64,000 nt of DNA from Opitutaceae bacterium (GCA_016794625.1 JAEUGY010000032.1:1-64000); one strand, 5' to 3'; shown: positions 1 to 8,065, counted from the stretch's first letter. The notes: generated from the sequence alone by a model not told the origin. Program-made: numbers and translations.

Positions 1-51
1 CCTGAAGCCTCTGTTGCCGGTGAACTGGCAGCCACTGCAGTGACACACATA

Positions 52-86
52 GTGACCATTGGCTCATGCGCATGGTCACCATGCGC
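52..86. repeat. Two overlapping, mutually exclusive inverted repeats
   Basis: GTGACCAT at 52-59 is the exact reverse complement of ATGGTCAC at 72-79. GCGCATGG at 68-75 is the exact reverse complement of CCATGCGC at 79-86, with a 3-base spacer. The two stems share bases 72-75 and 79, so only one can form at a time. The site lies just downstream (minus sense) of the small membrane-protein gene and has no T-tract. It could be an alternative hairpin switch, a protein-binding site or part of a transfer origin; the sequence does not decide. Confidence 0.6.
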
Positions 87-102
87 CTCGCAGATAGCCG
101 CT

Positions 103-261
103 TCAATACTCGCAAGATAGGATCCCGGCCGGACGCTTACGAATCACCCAGCCCGCGATGCCCAGAAACAGCGCGGAAATCGCGAACGCCGCCACCGTGA
201 GGGCGTGCGGATCGTGCAGCCATTGGCGCATCAAAACGTGAGGTGCCGGGAGCGTTTTCAT
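103..261 (-). CDS. Small single-pass membrane protein (hypothetical)
   Basis: I do not recognise this protein. The open frame is longer, but only the last 52 residues look protein-like. They start at an ATG (MKTLPAPHV) and contain one hydrophobic segment (about residues 22-40, ALTVAAFAISALFLGIAGW) followed by a basic stretch (RKRP), which predicts a single membrane helix with the basic end in the cytoplasm. There is no clear Shine-Dalgarno sequence. It is divergent from the relaxase gene and inside the mobile element. It could also be a chance frame. Confidence 0.35.
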   Translation of the reverse strand: MKTLPAPHVLMRQWLHDPHALTVAAFAISALFLGIAGWVIRKRPAGILSCEY

Positions 262-582
262 CACCGATCGTGCGGAAACCAAAGCGCGCTTTCTCCGGAT
301 CCGCGAGATGCCGAGCCTACCGAAAAAGGGTAGCTCCCCTGCCCTCACGTATGGACTGCGGGGATCGCAAATCTGACCGCCCGAGAGAAACCCGAACTCG
401 TTAGGGCCTTGCGTCTGTGGCCAAACAAGCACGGGAGATTTTCGCCGACCTGCCCCGCTCATCGCAGCCGCTGAGGTCCGCCCACGAAGCGGAGGACTAC
501 CGCGCAACCGGTAGGCCCCCTACCCTGGAATCGGGAGGGGCGCCCCGTTGAGGCGGACGATAACCTCGGACGTGATCACGGC
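262..582. other. Non-coding stretch before the relaxase gene, candidate transfer-origin region
   Basis: No convincing gene is seen in these 321 bases. Near its right end lies a perfect 6-bp hairpin (GGTAGG at 510-515, loop CCC, CCTACC at 519-524). MobF relaxases usually act on an oriT close to their own gene, and such oriTs contain an inverted repeat next to the nick site. I cannot identify a nic sequence, so the oriT assignment is only a possibility. Confidence 0.3.
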
Positions 583-590
583 ATGATCAC
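572..590. promoter_or_regulatory. Inverted repeat spanning the relaxase start codon
   Basis: GTGATC (572-577) and GATCAC (585-590) are perfect reverse complements separated by 7 bases, and the ATG at 583 begins inside the spacer. The same bases also read as two TGATCAC direct copies. A regulator, possibly the relaxase itself, could bind here and limit its own expression, or the mRNA hairpin could mask the start. This is inferred from position only. Confidence 0.35.
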
Positions 591-3303
591 CGTCGGACTC
601 ATTCGCAACGGAGCCACCTACCTTTCTCATCACCTGCGGAAAAACGATTATTGGTCGGAAGGCGAAAAGGAGATCCTCGGCGAGTGGATCGGCGAAGGGG
701 CCCGGGCACTCGGACTGACGGGTGCCGTGACGGACAAGCCGTTCGAGGCCTTGCGCCAGAATCGGCACCCGGGGACCGGCGAAGCGCTCACCGCGCGCAA
801 TCAGGCCAACCGGGTCGCGTTCTTCGATGTGCAATTCTCCGCGCCGAAGGACGTGAGCGTGCTCGCGATGGTCGGCGGTGACGAGCGAGTGCGTGAGGCT
901 TTCCATGAATCGGTCAAAATTGCCTTGGCCGAAATGGAGCGCTTCGCCGCCGTGCGCGAGCGCCGTGGCGATGCGGCCGGGACAGAGCAGATTCGGCTGA
1001 CCGGGAATTTCGTGGGGGCGATGTTCATGCATGACGCAAGCCGAGACCTCGATCCTCAGCTCCATGTGCATGCCGTGCTCACGAACGCGACCCGGGATCA
1101 CACACGCAACGAGTGGCTGGCGCTGAAACAAAACGAGATGCTGCGGGCGTCGCCCTATCTCCGTCAGGTCATGTATCGCGAGCTGGCCTCGCGGCTGCGG
1201 TCGCTGGGATACGAGCCGTATGAAATGAATTCGAAAGGCTTCGCCGTGCGCGGGGTCGAGCACCTGCGCGAGCGCTTCTCGAAGCGCACCCGGCAGGTGC
1301 AACGCCTGGCGGAGGAGTTCGCGGCGAACAAGGGGCGCAAACCGACGAAGCGGGAGGTCGAGATCCTCGTCCGAGAATCGCGCGAGGATAAACTCACGGA
1401 AATCTCCACCCCGGCCGTGCGGGCGAAGCAACGCGCGGAGTTGAATGCCGACGAAACACGCGCGCTGGATGGACTCGTCCGCGCCGCGCGCCAACAAGCC
1501 CCGCGCATGCAGTGGTCGCACGGCAACGCGCGGTCGGTCCTCGAAGCGGCGCTGCGCCATGTTTACGAGCGCAACAGTGTCGTCCGTGAAGGCGAGGTGC
1601 TGAGCGCTGCGCTTGAGCTACACCCGGACTTCTACCGTTGGCGCGAGCTGCGCGAGGCGCTCGAAGCCCACCCAGATGCGATTCGCAAGGACGGCGAGAT
1701 GAGCCTCCGGTCAATCCGGCACGAAGAAACCGCGGCGGTGCAGCGCGTGCGCACCGGCCGCAACCAACGCTTCCCGTTGGGCGAGCCGACGCAGCTTCCG
1801 CCCGAACTGACCGCCGGTCAGCGTCGGGCCGCGACGGCGCTGCTCGAAAGCCGGGATTTTCTGAGCGTGCTGGTGGGCGACGCCGGCACGGGGAAGACCA
1901 CGGTGCTGACCGCCCTCGAACGCGCCCATCTCGCGGCCGGCGGCACGCGTTTCCTCCCGCTGGCCCCGACCACCCGGGCACGGGATGCCATGCTGGCTAG
2001 CGGCCTCGAACAGACAGACACCGTGCAACGCTTCCTTGTCAGCGAAACGATGCAGGCGCAAGCGACGGGGCGAGTCGTGTTGATCGACGAAGCCGGGCTC
2101 CTTTCGACGCAGCAACTGGATCAGATCACGCGGATCGCGACCGACGTCCGAGCGCGCCTGCTCCTCGTGGGCGACACGAAACAGCACTACAGCGTGCAGC
2201 GTGGCGATGCGCTCCGTAACATCATCCGACACTCCGGGACGCCCGTCGTGCGCCTCGCCGAAGTCCTGCGCCAGCGCAACGAGGCGGACCGCCGCTTCAG
2301 CCGCCTCCTCGCCACCGGAGCCGTCGCCGAGGCTTTCGACTTTGCCGACCGGCGCGGTTTGATCCGCGAGACAGCGGACGACCACGCGATGTTTGCCCAA
2401 GTGGCGGAGCACTACGTCGGCAATCGGGTGCGCGGCATCGAAACCCTCGTGGTGATTCCGTTCTGGGAGGAAATCGAACGCTTCAACGCGCAGGTGCGGC
2501 CCGCGCTCCGCCACGCGGGTCTGCTCGGCGAAGCGGAGGTCACGCGCGAGGCCGTGAAGCCACTCACGTGGACCGAGGAGCAGAAGATTCATTGGGACCA
2601 ATACCACGCCGGTGACCGACTGCTGTTCGCGCGCGATACGCGCTTCTTCAAGCGCGGCGTTGCGGCCGAGGTCATCGCCGTCCTGCCCGATGGTCTGCGG
2701 GTGCGCGGGCCGAAGGGGCGCGAAGCGAAGATCACCCGCAAGCAGCGGGCGGCCTTCGAGGTCGGCCGGGCGCAAGCGCTGGCCGTGTCCGTGGGAGACC
2801 GGCTGTTGATTCGCGGGCGGGAAGACGACGCGGGATTCGCGAACGGCGATCTCAAGGAAGTGGCGCACGTCGCTCCGATGGCGGATCGCATCGTGTTCAC
2901 CGACGGGCGGGAACTGCCCCGCACGTTTGCCGCGTGGACCTACGGTCACGCGCTCACGTCCTACCGCTCGCAGGGCAGCACGTCGGAGGAATCGCTGCTT
3001 GTGCTGGGCGAAGTGGCCATGCGGTCCCTCGCCCGTCGCCAGTTCTACGTGGGCAACACGCGCTACCGCGGCGCGCACGCCATCTATCTATCCAACAAGG
3101 CGGAAATCCTGAACCGGCTGGCCCGGCCCGATCCGGGCCGCGAACTCGCGACTGAATTCATGGCGCGCCATCGCATCGTGGAAAACGAGCAAATCTGGCC
3201 GCGCGCGCTACACCATTTGAGTCCCCACATTCGAGAGGTCTACCTCGATGCGGCGGCGAAACAGCAACGGGGTGAAACCCACGGCGAACAGCTTAGCCCA
3301 TGA
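583..3303 (+). CDS. MobF-family conjugative relaxase with fused helicase (TrwC/TraI-like)
   Basis: The enzyme nicks the element at oriT, stays bound to the 5' end and unwinds the strand for transfer. The N-terminal third is a TrwC relaxase domain with the metal-binding histidine triad H150, H161 and H163 (the latter two in LHVHAVLTN). Candidate nicking tyrosines are Y13 and Y23; well-studied MobF relaxases carry paired tyrosines at these positions, so single ones are a variation. The C-terminal part is a superfamily 1 helicase with Walker A GDAGTGKTT at residues 432-440 and Walker B VVLIDEAGL about 65 residues later. At 906 residues it is close to TrwC (966) and much shorter than F TraI. The stop overlaps the next start (ATGA). 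The start codon lies in an inverted repeat and has no strong ribosome site. Confidence 0.92.
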   Translation: MITVGLIRNGATYLSHHLRKNDYWSEGEKEILGEWIGEGARALGLTGAVTDKPFEALRQNRHPGTGEALTARNQANRVAFFDVQFSAPKDVSVLAMVGGDERVREAFHESVKIALAEMERFAAVRERRGDAAGTEQIRLTGNFVGAMFMHDASRDLDPQLHVHAVLTNATRDHTRNEWLALKQNEMLRASPYLRQVMYRELASRLRSLGYEPYEMNSKGFAVRGVEHLRERFSKRTRQVQRLAEEFAANKGRKPTKREVEILVRESREDKLTEISTPAVRAKQRAELNADETRALDGLVRAARQQAPRMQWSHGNARSVLEAALRHVYERNSVVREGEVLSAALELHPDFYRWRELREALEAHPDAIRKDGEMSLRSIRHEETAAVQRVRTGRNQRFPLGEPTQLPPELTAGQRRAATALLESRDFLSVLVGDAGTGKTTVLTALERAHLAAGGTRFLPLAPTTRARDAMLASGLEQTDTVQRFLVSETMQAQATGRVVLIDEAGLLSTQQLDQITRIATDVRARLLLVGDTKQHYSVQRGDALRNIIRHSGTPVVRLAEVLRQRNEADRRFSRLLATGAVAEAFDFADRRGLIRETADDHAMFAQVAEHYVGNRVRGIETLVVIPFWEEIERFNAQVRPALRHAGLLGEAEVTREAVKPLTWTEEQKIHWDQYHAGDRLLFARDTRFFKRGVAAEVIAVLPDGLRVRGPKGREAKITRKQRAAFEVGRAQALAVSVGDRLLIRGREDDAGFANGDLKEVAHVAPMADRIVFTDGRELPRTFAAWTYGHALTSYRSQGSTSEESLLVLGEVAMRSLARRQFYVGNTRYRGAHAIYLSNKAEILNRLARPDPGRELATEFMARHRIVENEQIWPRALHHLSPHIREVYLDAAAKQQRGETHGEQLSP

Positions 3304-3671
3304 CACCGACCACAGTCCTCCGAAAACCCAAGCTGCACTTCGACACGGCGACCCACGCGAGCCATGTGACATTCGATGACGGCAAGGCACTGCGCCGCAA
3401 CCTCCCCTGGTTGCACTACGTCGAAGCGCGCTGGGACCACGGCGAACCCGACATCCTCAAGATCGAGATTGGCGGATGGCTGGTGGTGATACGCGGCCAC
3501 AACCTCGGACCGCTCTATCTGGCCGTGGAAGAGCGCTCGCTCCTGCGGTTGCGCGCCCAGCCGCAACTCGGTCAGGACCGGGAGCGCGAGATGGATACCT
3601 TTGCGAGCGAACTTCGCTTCGCCAAACCGCCCCCGCGGGTGTCTGAGGCACAAGGATCGTTTTTTCTGTAA
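3300..3671 (+). CDS. Small protein translationally coupled to the relaxase (unknown function)
   Basis: This 123-residue protein starts within the relaxase stop codon (ATGA), so it is very likely translated from the same message. I do not recognise a family. It is soluble and charged with no signal peptide or membrane segment. The middle (EIGGWLVVIRGHNLGPLYLAVEERSLL) alternates hydrophobic residues like a beta-rich fold, and the C-terminus is rich in Arg, Gln and Asp. Its fixed place behind the relaxase suggests an accessory role in relaxosome function or element control, which is inference from context only. Confidence 0.7.
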   Translation: MTPTTVLRKPKLHFDTATHASHVTFDDGKALRRNLPWLHYVEARWDHGEPDILKIEIGGWLVVIRGHNLGPLYLAVEERSLLRLRAQPQLGQDREREMDTFASELRFAKPPPRVSEAQGSFFL

Positions 3672-3719
3672 CGGAAAAAATAACGGCCGCGGGCAGCATC
3701 CGCTACGACGGGCTCTACG

Positions 3720-3980
3720 ATGGGAAAATCCATGACCCACGAGAGTCAGTCAACGACTAGGCCCAACCTAACGTCCGAACAACAGTTCTTGCGCGGGCCG
3801 ATCTATTTGTTTTTGAGCCTCGGCTTGCTGGCCATGTATCTGGGCGTGATGCCGACCGGCATCATTGGCGCCGCCTGTTTGCTCCTGCCCCTGGCGCGAA
3901 TCCTCGAACCGCTCGGCGAGCGGATTCCCATCCTGAAGGATTACCTCGGTCTACTTGGCCGCGGACCTTGCGATGTGTGA
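3720..3980 (+). pseudogene. N-terminal fragment of a 2-hydroxycarboxylate (citrate/malate) transporter
   Basis: The 86 residues end in a stretch (YLGVMPTGIIGAACLLLPLA, then GERIPILKDYLG) that resembles the first helices of CitS/2HCT family sodium symporters, where a proline-threonine turn precedes a glycine-rich helix and the PI-x-K/N-x-Y-L/I-G segment leads into a glycine-rich loop. Full members have more than 400 residues and about 11-13 helices. Here similarity stops after YLG and a few unrelated residues lead to a stop. The loss point (about 3950) coincides with the stop codon of the convergent integrase gene (3951). This suggests a transporter gene cut by a recombination event at the integrase end. 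It could still be made as a short two-helix membrane peptide. Confidence 0.55.
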
Positions 3981-5153
3981 GGACTCAATGGACGGAAGGA
4001 TTGCGTAGAATCTTTCCGCGTCCGCTTTGCTCATCTGGTTAAAGTAGTGCGTGCGGATCATCGCTTCGGAATTACCAAACTGCGCGGCGGCATCGGCAAA
4101 GCTGCCGTGCAATGACACGTGCGCGGAAATCGCAGTGTGTCTGAGCCCGTCGTGCGGAATCTTGAATCGTTCCCGGATTGACTGATAGGTCGGCCAGTCA
4201 CCGGGACACACGGATTGCGCGGTCGCAGGATATTTCTCCCTCCAATGGACGACATTCTCCGGCAGCGCGATCTGACGCGTGCGGCGGTCCTTCGCGATCT
4301 CTCCGGTGATGTGCAGGACGCCGTTGCTGAAATACTTTTCCGCTCCGTCGCGACTGATCGCCTGCGCCAGTTTCGCAATCTCGCCATGCGCCATGTCGGG
4401 ACGGATTCCGAGGAAGAGCGTCAAGGCGAAGAAGAGGCACCACTGCGGATGCTCCCGCTCGAGATACGCCATGAGTTCCCGCGCCGTTTCGACTTCCAGG
4501 CGCTCCGGCTGGCCGCGCACGATCTTGTGCTTCGGGACCGGCGCGACCGGATTGTCGATGACCCAGCCCCGCGGCTTGGCCGCGCACCAGGCGAAAAACG
4601 TGAACAGGTCGTTGCGATAGTTATTCCAACTCTTCTTCTTCAACTCACCCTTCGATTTCAGCCATGCGGTAACGTCGGCCGTCGTTAGGTCGGACAGGGC
4701 CCTCTCCTCCCCCACAAACCGGGTGAACTGCTCGCCGGTGATCCGAAGCCCTTCATGCCGGCGCGGTCCGACAAAGGGCCGGCGCTCCGACAGAAAAGCC
4801 GCCAAAGCGGGTTTGATGGGCCGCGCCACCGGCTCAGGCGGAGGTGGGGCCCGAAACAGGTGGCGGGCCGCGTCCATCAAGGTGAGCCCGGAACCGCGCA
4901 GAAGTTCGACGGCCGCTTCCGCTTGCGCGAGTTCCGCCTGGGTGAGGCGCGTAATCTTGGGCCGTAGCGCCGCCGCGTTCATCATCCGTTCGTTTTCCCA
5001 CGCCGCCTGCGTCGCGACGGCATCCTCCCAATCCAGGAAGTGCCGCTTCCGCTGGCGTGACTTCGGCCGCACAGTCCCCATCACGCGGAAGCTCGTCGAT
5101 CCATTGGGATTTTGGACCGTCGTGATCGTGATGGGCTTGGAGCGCAGCGCCAC
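3951..5153 (-). CDS. Tyrosine recombinase / integrase
   Basis: It would catalyse integration and excision of the element at tRNA-Tyr. With the GTG start at 5153 the protein has 400 residues. Catalytic residues visible are R251 (LFLGIRPDM..GEIAKL), H334 and R338 (HDGLRHTAIS) and the nucleophile Y370 (RTHYFNQ). The usual LGH box reads FGNSE, so the second His/Trp position is Asn, a deviation. A core-binding SAM-like domain precedes (ERALSDLTTADVTAWL). The frame stays open back through the tRNA gene to 5531, but that part reads tRNA and cannot be the native N-terminus; the conserved fold starts near KPITITTVQ. Another start (ATG at 5081) is possible but removes the first strands. It is 195 bases behind tRNA-Tyr on the same strand and may share its transcript. 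Confidence 0.88.
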   Translation of the reverse strand: MALRSKPITITTVQNPNGSTSFRVMGTVRPKSRQRKRHFLDWEDAVATQAAWENERMMNAAALRPKITRLTQAELAQAEAAVELLRGSGLTLMDAARHLFRAPPPPEPVARPIKPALAAFLSERRPFVGPRRHEGLRITGEQFTRFVGEERALSDLTTADVTAWLKSKGELKKKSWNNYRNDLFTFFAWCAAKPRGWVIDNPVAPVPKHKIVRGQPERLEVETARELMAYLEREHPQWCLFFALTLFLGIRPDMAHGEIAKLAQAISRDGAEKYFSNGVLHITGEIAKDRRTRQIALPENVVHWREKYPATAQSVCPGDWPTYQSIRERFKIPHDGLRHTAISAHVSLHGSFADAAAQFGNSEAMIRTHYFNQMSKADAERFYAILPSIESSHIARSAAK

Positions 5154-5348
5154 GAGACCACGCTCGCCGTCCGCAGAAGTTCGCTCAACGGGGGCGCTCT
5201 CCCGGGTGTGCGGGAGCGGGCCTACCGCGTCTCCGGTAGCCCCAATTGAATAGTTAAAGTATTCAACGGGGGGACGTGGACCCCGCCGACAGGTGGCTTT
5301 TTCATCTGCTAGTCGTGCAGGCTCAGCCACTTGCCCCGTTTTGGGAGA

Positions 5349-5435
5349 TGGTGGTAGGACCTGGATTCGAACCAGGGAAGGGCGAAGCCCAAGAGATTTA
5401 CAGTCTCTCCTCGTTGGCCACTTGAGTATCCTACC
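5349..5435 (-). tRNA. tRNA-Tyr (anticodon GTA)
   Basis: On the minus strand the acceptor strand GGTAGGA (5435-5429) pairs exactly with TCCTACC (5359-5353), followed by discriminator A and an encoded CCA (5349). The anticodon arm reads GAGACTGTAAATCTC with GTA. A long variable arm (GGGCTTCGCCC region) is present as expected of bacterial tRNA-Tyr, and the T arm reads CCTGGTTCGAATCCAGG. The 3' half is the probable attachment site of the element to the left. Confidence 0.96.
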
Positions 5436-5684
5436 AGCCAGAGGGGCTGAGAACAGAGTTTGGTTCGGAAGGAGCAAGGATTTTTTTGAGCCGAACGCGC
5501 TGGAGGATGTTTTCCGTGCACCTAGTTTCATGTTACCACTTATTTAACATGAAGTTAAGTGGAGCTAGAAGCGTTTGAGGAAAGCAAAGAACGAGGGCCG
5601 TGGTCGAACGCGACGCAAACCGCCGCTGCGTGTTCATGGATCCCTTGACGGCAGGTGGACCGATTTCGGTCGCTCCAAATCGGT
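5436..5684. other. Intergenic region between tRNA-Tyr and the PL11 lyase gene
   Basis: This stretch lies upstream of tRNA-Tyr (minus strand) and downstream of the lyase gene (minus strand). It must hold the tRNA promoter, but I cannot pick a convincing -35/-10 pair. It contains an A/T-rich block with an interleaved repeat (listed separately at 5527-5562). No reliable gene is seen. Confidence 0.4.
5527..5562. repeat. Interleaved pair of inverted repeats (A-B-A'-B')
   Basis: TTCATGTTA (5527-5535) is the exact reverse complement of TAACATGAA (5545-5553). CCACTTA (5536-5542), lying between them, is the exact reverse complement of TAAGTGG (5556-5562), which lies after them. The two stems (9 and 7 bp) are interleaved with spacers of 0, 2 and 2 bases. 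Such an order can give a pseudoknot or two mutually exclusive hairpins in RNA, or two overlapping dyad sites for DNA-binding proteins. It lies about 90 bases upstream of tRNA-Tyr. Confidence 0.75.
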
Positions 5685-7700
5685 TCATTGGTACCGAACC
5701 GCAGGGGGTGAAGGCAGTTCGGATGCATCATCGAGGGCAAAGCTCGGGTGGGGCGGTTGATTGTAGGCCGTATTCTGCCAGGCGATTGCCACGCGGTACT
5801 GCACATCGTGCATCAACGTCGTCAACCGATGGTCGGTGGGGATCGTGGACGTGTAGATGCGCAGCTCCCGATTGTCGCGGGTACGCCAGATAACCTCCTC
5901 CCTCCAATCGCCCCAGATGTCCGCACTCAGCGCAGGATTGCCCTTGGTGCCATTGTTGGCGGTGCACGCGTGGGCGACCAGCAACGGGTTCAAGGTGGCA
6001 TGGGACGCGTCCCACTTCGAGATCACATTCTGATCCAGGAGCTCTCGCAGCAGGTCCCCATCCCACCAAATGGCAAAATTGCAGGGAAATCCGCGCGGCC
6101 GGCGGTCGAGGATTTTGGTGCCATCCGCCGCATAAATGCCGTCCATGCCCGCGCCGGCGGCCCAGAACTCAGCGCCGGGATGACGGGGGTCGATGTTCAC
6201 GGCGATCCCTCGACCCGGGCCCTCTCCACGGTCGCCACCTTCGGTGGCTGCGCGCACCGAGGGAATGGTCACGATGGGTTTGCCCGTTCGGGCGTCGCGA
6301 AGACTGATGCCCTCTGCTCCAAAACGCTCCTGGATCGTCACCACCTCAAGCCCGGGATTGGCAGGCGTAAAATCTGAGGTGTGCAGCGCGTCGCCATGTC
6401 CCCATCCGGTGGAGTAGAGACCCTTTCCATGGTCGTCGATTACGGCCGCTCCGTAGATGATTTCCTGACGTCCATCGCCGTCGACATCGGCAACGGACAG
6501 GTTGTGGTTCCCTTGTCCGCGATAGGCCTCGTTACCCGGGGTGCCGTCGTCGCTGTCAAAGACCCATCGGCTCGTCAGCTTGCCGTCGCGCCAATCCCAG
6601 GCGGCGATGACGCTGCGGGTGTAGTAGCCGCGGCAGAGAATGAGGCTGGGCCGCTGGCCGTCGAGGTAGGCAACTCCGGCGAGGAAACGGTCGGAGCGGT
6701 TGGCGTAGCCGTCGCCCCAGATCGCCTTCAATTGTTCCGGCGTCGGATTGTCGGTTTCCGGGTGTCGGCGGGGCAGATACCCCGCGCTGGCCAGGGCCGC
6801 GCCCGTTTTCCCGTCAAAGATCGTCACGTATTCGGGCCCTTTCAGGATCCGTCCCTCCAGCTGTGCTCCGAGTCCGGTGGGAGTGACGACGCTCCCGGTC
6901 CGGTCTTGGGTGGGGACGGTATGAGCTCCCGTCTCCCTCCAGTCCGCCTGGGGGTCGCCTAGAACCTTGCCCGTGCCATCGATCGTCCCGTCTGCGGTTC
7001 GGCAGGCGACCTCGGCCCGGCCATCCGAGTCGAAGTCGTAGACCATGAACATCGTATAATGGGCTCCCTCGCGAATGTTCTTCCCGAGGTTGATGGTCCA
7101 GAGGAGCGTGCCGTCCAGGCGGTACGCCTGCAGGAGGGTTTCGCCCGTCGGGCCACCTTGGGAATTATCCCGCGGGCGCTGTTCCTGCTTGAGGATGATT
7201 TCGTAGTCGCCGTCACCGTCCAGATCGCCGACCGACGCATCGTTGGGCGTGTAGCCCGCGGGTGTTTGGAGCGGAACGGAGTGATAGGGAAGCGGGGGGA
7301 GGTTTGCCGGAAGGGTGTAGGCCTTGCTGGCTTCGCCTTCGATCCCCGCGACCACCGCCTTGACTTGATACGTGGTGGTCCGGCTCAGATTCGGCCAGGG
7401 GTCGATCAACCACGTGGCGCCGGTCACGGGAACCGGATTGATCTTGATGGTGGCCGGTTCGCTTTGTGACCGACCGGCCCTGCCTCCTGGCGTTTCTGGC
7501 GTAAGGGTGGCCGGCCCCGTGGTGCGGTAGACATTGAAGGCGGTGCCGGGACGGTCGGAGGCCAGGAGACGCCAACTGACGAAGACTTTGCCATCGGGCT
7601 GGTGGAGGGCGACGACCCCACGGGACAGCGATTCGACGATGGGCTGACCCGATACGCTCCACGCAAGGAGCATCAAGCAAGACAAGGAGAGCGTACGCAT
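5685..7700 (-). CDS. Secreted rhamnogalacturonan lyase, polysaccharide lyase family 11
   Basis: PL11 enzymes cut the alternating rhamnose-galacturonic acid backbone of rhamnogalacturonan I by beta-elimination, giving unsaturated oligosaccharides. The 671-residue protein has a signal peptide (MRTLSLSCLMLLAWSVSG, cleavage near residue 18), an N-terminal fibronectin-like domain and an eight-bladed propeller with repeated calcium loops, seen as DLDGDGDYEI, DFDSDGRAEV and DVDGDGRQEI. Length and layout fit YesW/YesX of Bacillus. It is divergent from the rhamnose transporter operon and is probably induced with it. Endo versus exo action cannot be told from sequence alone; as the only PL11 here it is likely the enzyme that first attacks the polymer. 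Confidence 0.93.
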   Translation of the reverse strand: MRTLSLSCLMLLAWSVSGQPIVESLSRGVVALHQPDGKVFVSWRLLASDRPGTAFNVYRTTGPATLTPETPGGRAGRSQSEPATIKINPVPVTGATWLIDPWPNLSRTTTYQVKAVVAGIEGEASKAYTLPANLPPLPYHSVPLQTPAGYTPNDASVGDLDGDGDYEIILKQEQRPRDNSQGGPTGETLLQAYRLDGTLLWTINLGKNIREGAHYTMFMVYDFDSDGRAEVACRTADGTIDGTGKVLGDPQADWRETGAHTVPTQDRTGSVVTPTGLGAQLEGRILKGPEYVTIFDGKTGAALASAGYLPRRHPETDNPTPEQLKAIWGDGYANRSDRFLAGVAYLDGQRPSLILCRGYYTRSVIAAWDWRDGKLTSRWVFDSDDGTPGNEAYRGQGNHNLSVADVDGDGRQEIIYGAAVIDDHGKGLYSTGWGHGDALHTSDFTPANPGLEVVTIQERFGAEGISLRDARTGKPIVTIPSVRAATEGGDRGEGPGRGIAVNIDPRHPGAEFWAAGAGMDGIYAADGTKILDRRPRGFPCNFAIWWDGDLLRELLDQNVISKWDASHATLNPLLVAHACTANNGTKGNPALSADIWGDWREEVIWRTRDNRELRIYTSTIPTDHRLTTLMHDVQYRVAIAWQNTAYNQPPHPSFALDDASELPSPPAVRYQ

Positions 7701-8065
7701 GGAAGGAAGTAGGACCGAACGGAGGGGATGAGCGCAGGCGACCGAGCTCGGAGTTGGCGCGGCAGAAACGGACGAACACTTGGGTTTTGCCGGCGAACGG
7801 ACACTGGCCGGCTACGACCGACCGCGAATCCTGTCGGCATCTCAGGGTTCGTCGACGAAAGCCATGATCGGGCAGGAAGCCAGTCCCTTCGGGATCTGAC
7901 AGTACAGCGCGCACCCGGTGACGTTTCGGTGTGAATTCTAGCTGGATCGATCTCTGGCATTGCATCGCGAACAACCCGTTGACCAAGCTCAATCCTGTAT
8001 GGTTTGGAACCTGCCTTGTGGTTCGAAACCGGTCTCGGTTCCTCCTTCTTCGCCTCGCAGTCCCC
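7701..8065. other. Divergent promoter region between PL11 lyase and rhamnose importer
   Basis: These 365 bases separate two divergent catabolic units and should hold both promoters. No gene is supported. A short dyad, GAACC-N8-GGTTC at 8007-8024, followed by AAACC and GGTTCC runs, lies 42 bases before the ATPase start and could be an operator. It is not a classic LacI-family site with a central CG, so this is weak. Confidence 0.35.

Larger units (their letters stand above)
1..5352. mobile_element. Integrative mobilisable element at tRNA-Tyr (right end only)
   Basis: The segment carries a MobF relaxase (583-3303), a coupled small protein, a gene fragment and a tyrosine recombinase (3951-5153) whose gene lies directly behind the 3' end of tRNA-Tyr on the same strand. 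This arrangement is typical of elements that integrate into the 3' end of a tRNA gene. By that logic the element occupies the side left of the tRNA and its right boundary lies in the tRNA 3' end (about 5349-5370). I see no second copy of the tRNA 3' sequence between 1 and 5348, so the left att site should lie outside the window. No type IV secretion or coupling protein gene is visible, so it may be mobilisable rather than self-transmissible. The boundary is inferred. Confidence 0.6.

Noticed and set aside
262..507. N-terminal extension of the small membrane-protein frame
   Set aside because: It is Arg/Pro/Gly-rich and lacks protein character; only the last 52 codons look plausible.
5154..5531. 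N-terminal extension of the integrase frame
   Set aside because: It translates the tRNA-Tyr gene and its flank; the conserved integrase fold starts after residue 127 of that frame.
5681..5701. CGGTTC/GAACCG dyad at the end of the PL11 gene
   Set aside because: It overlaps the last codons and stop and has no T-run; probably coding coincidence.
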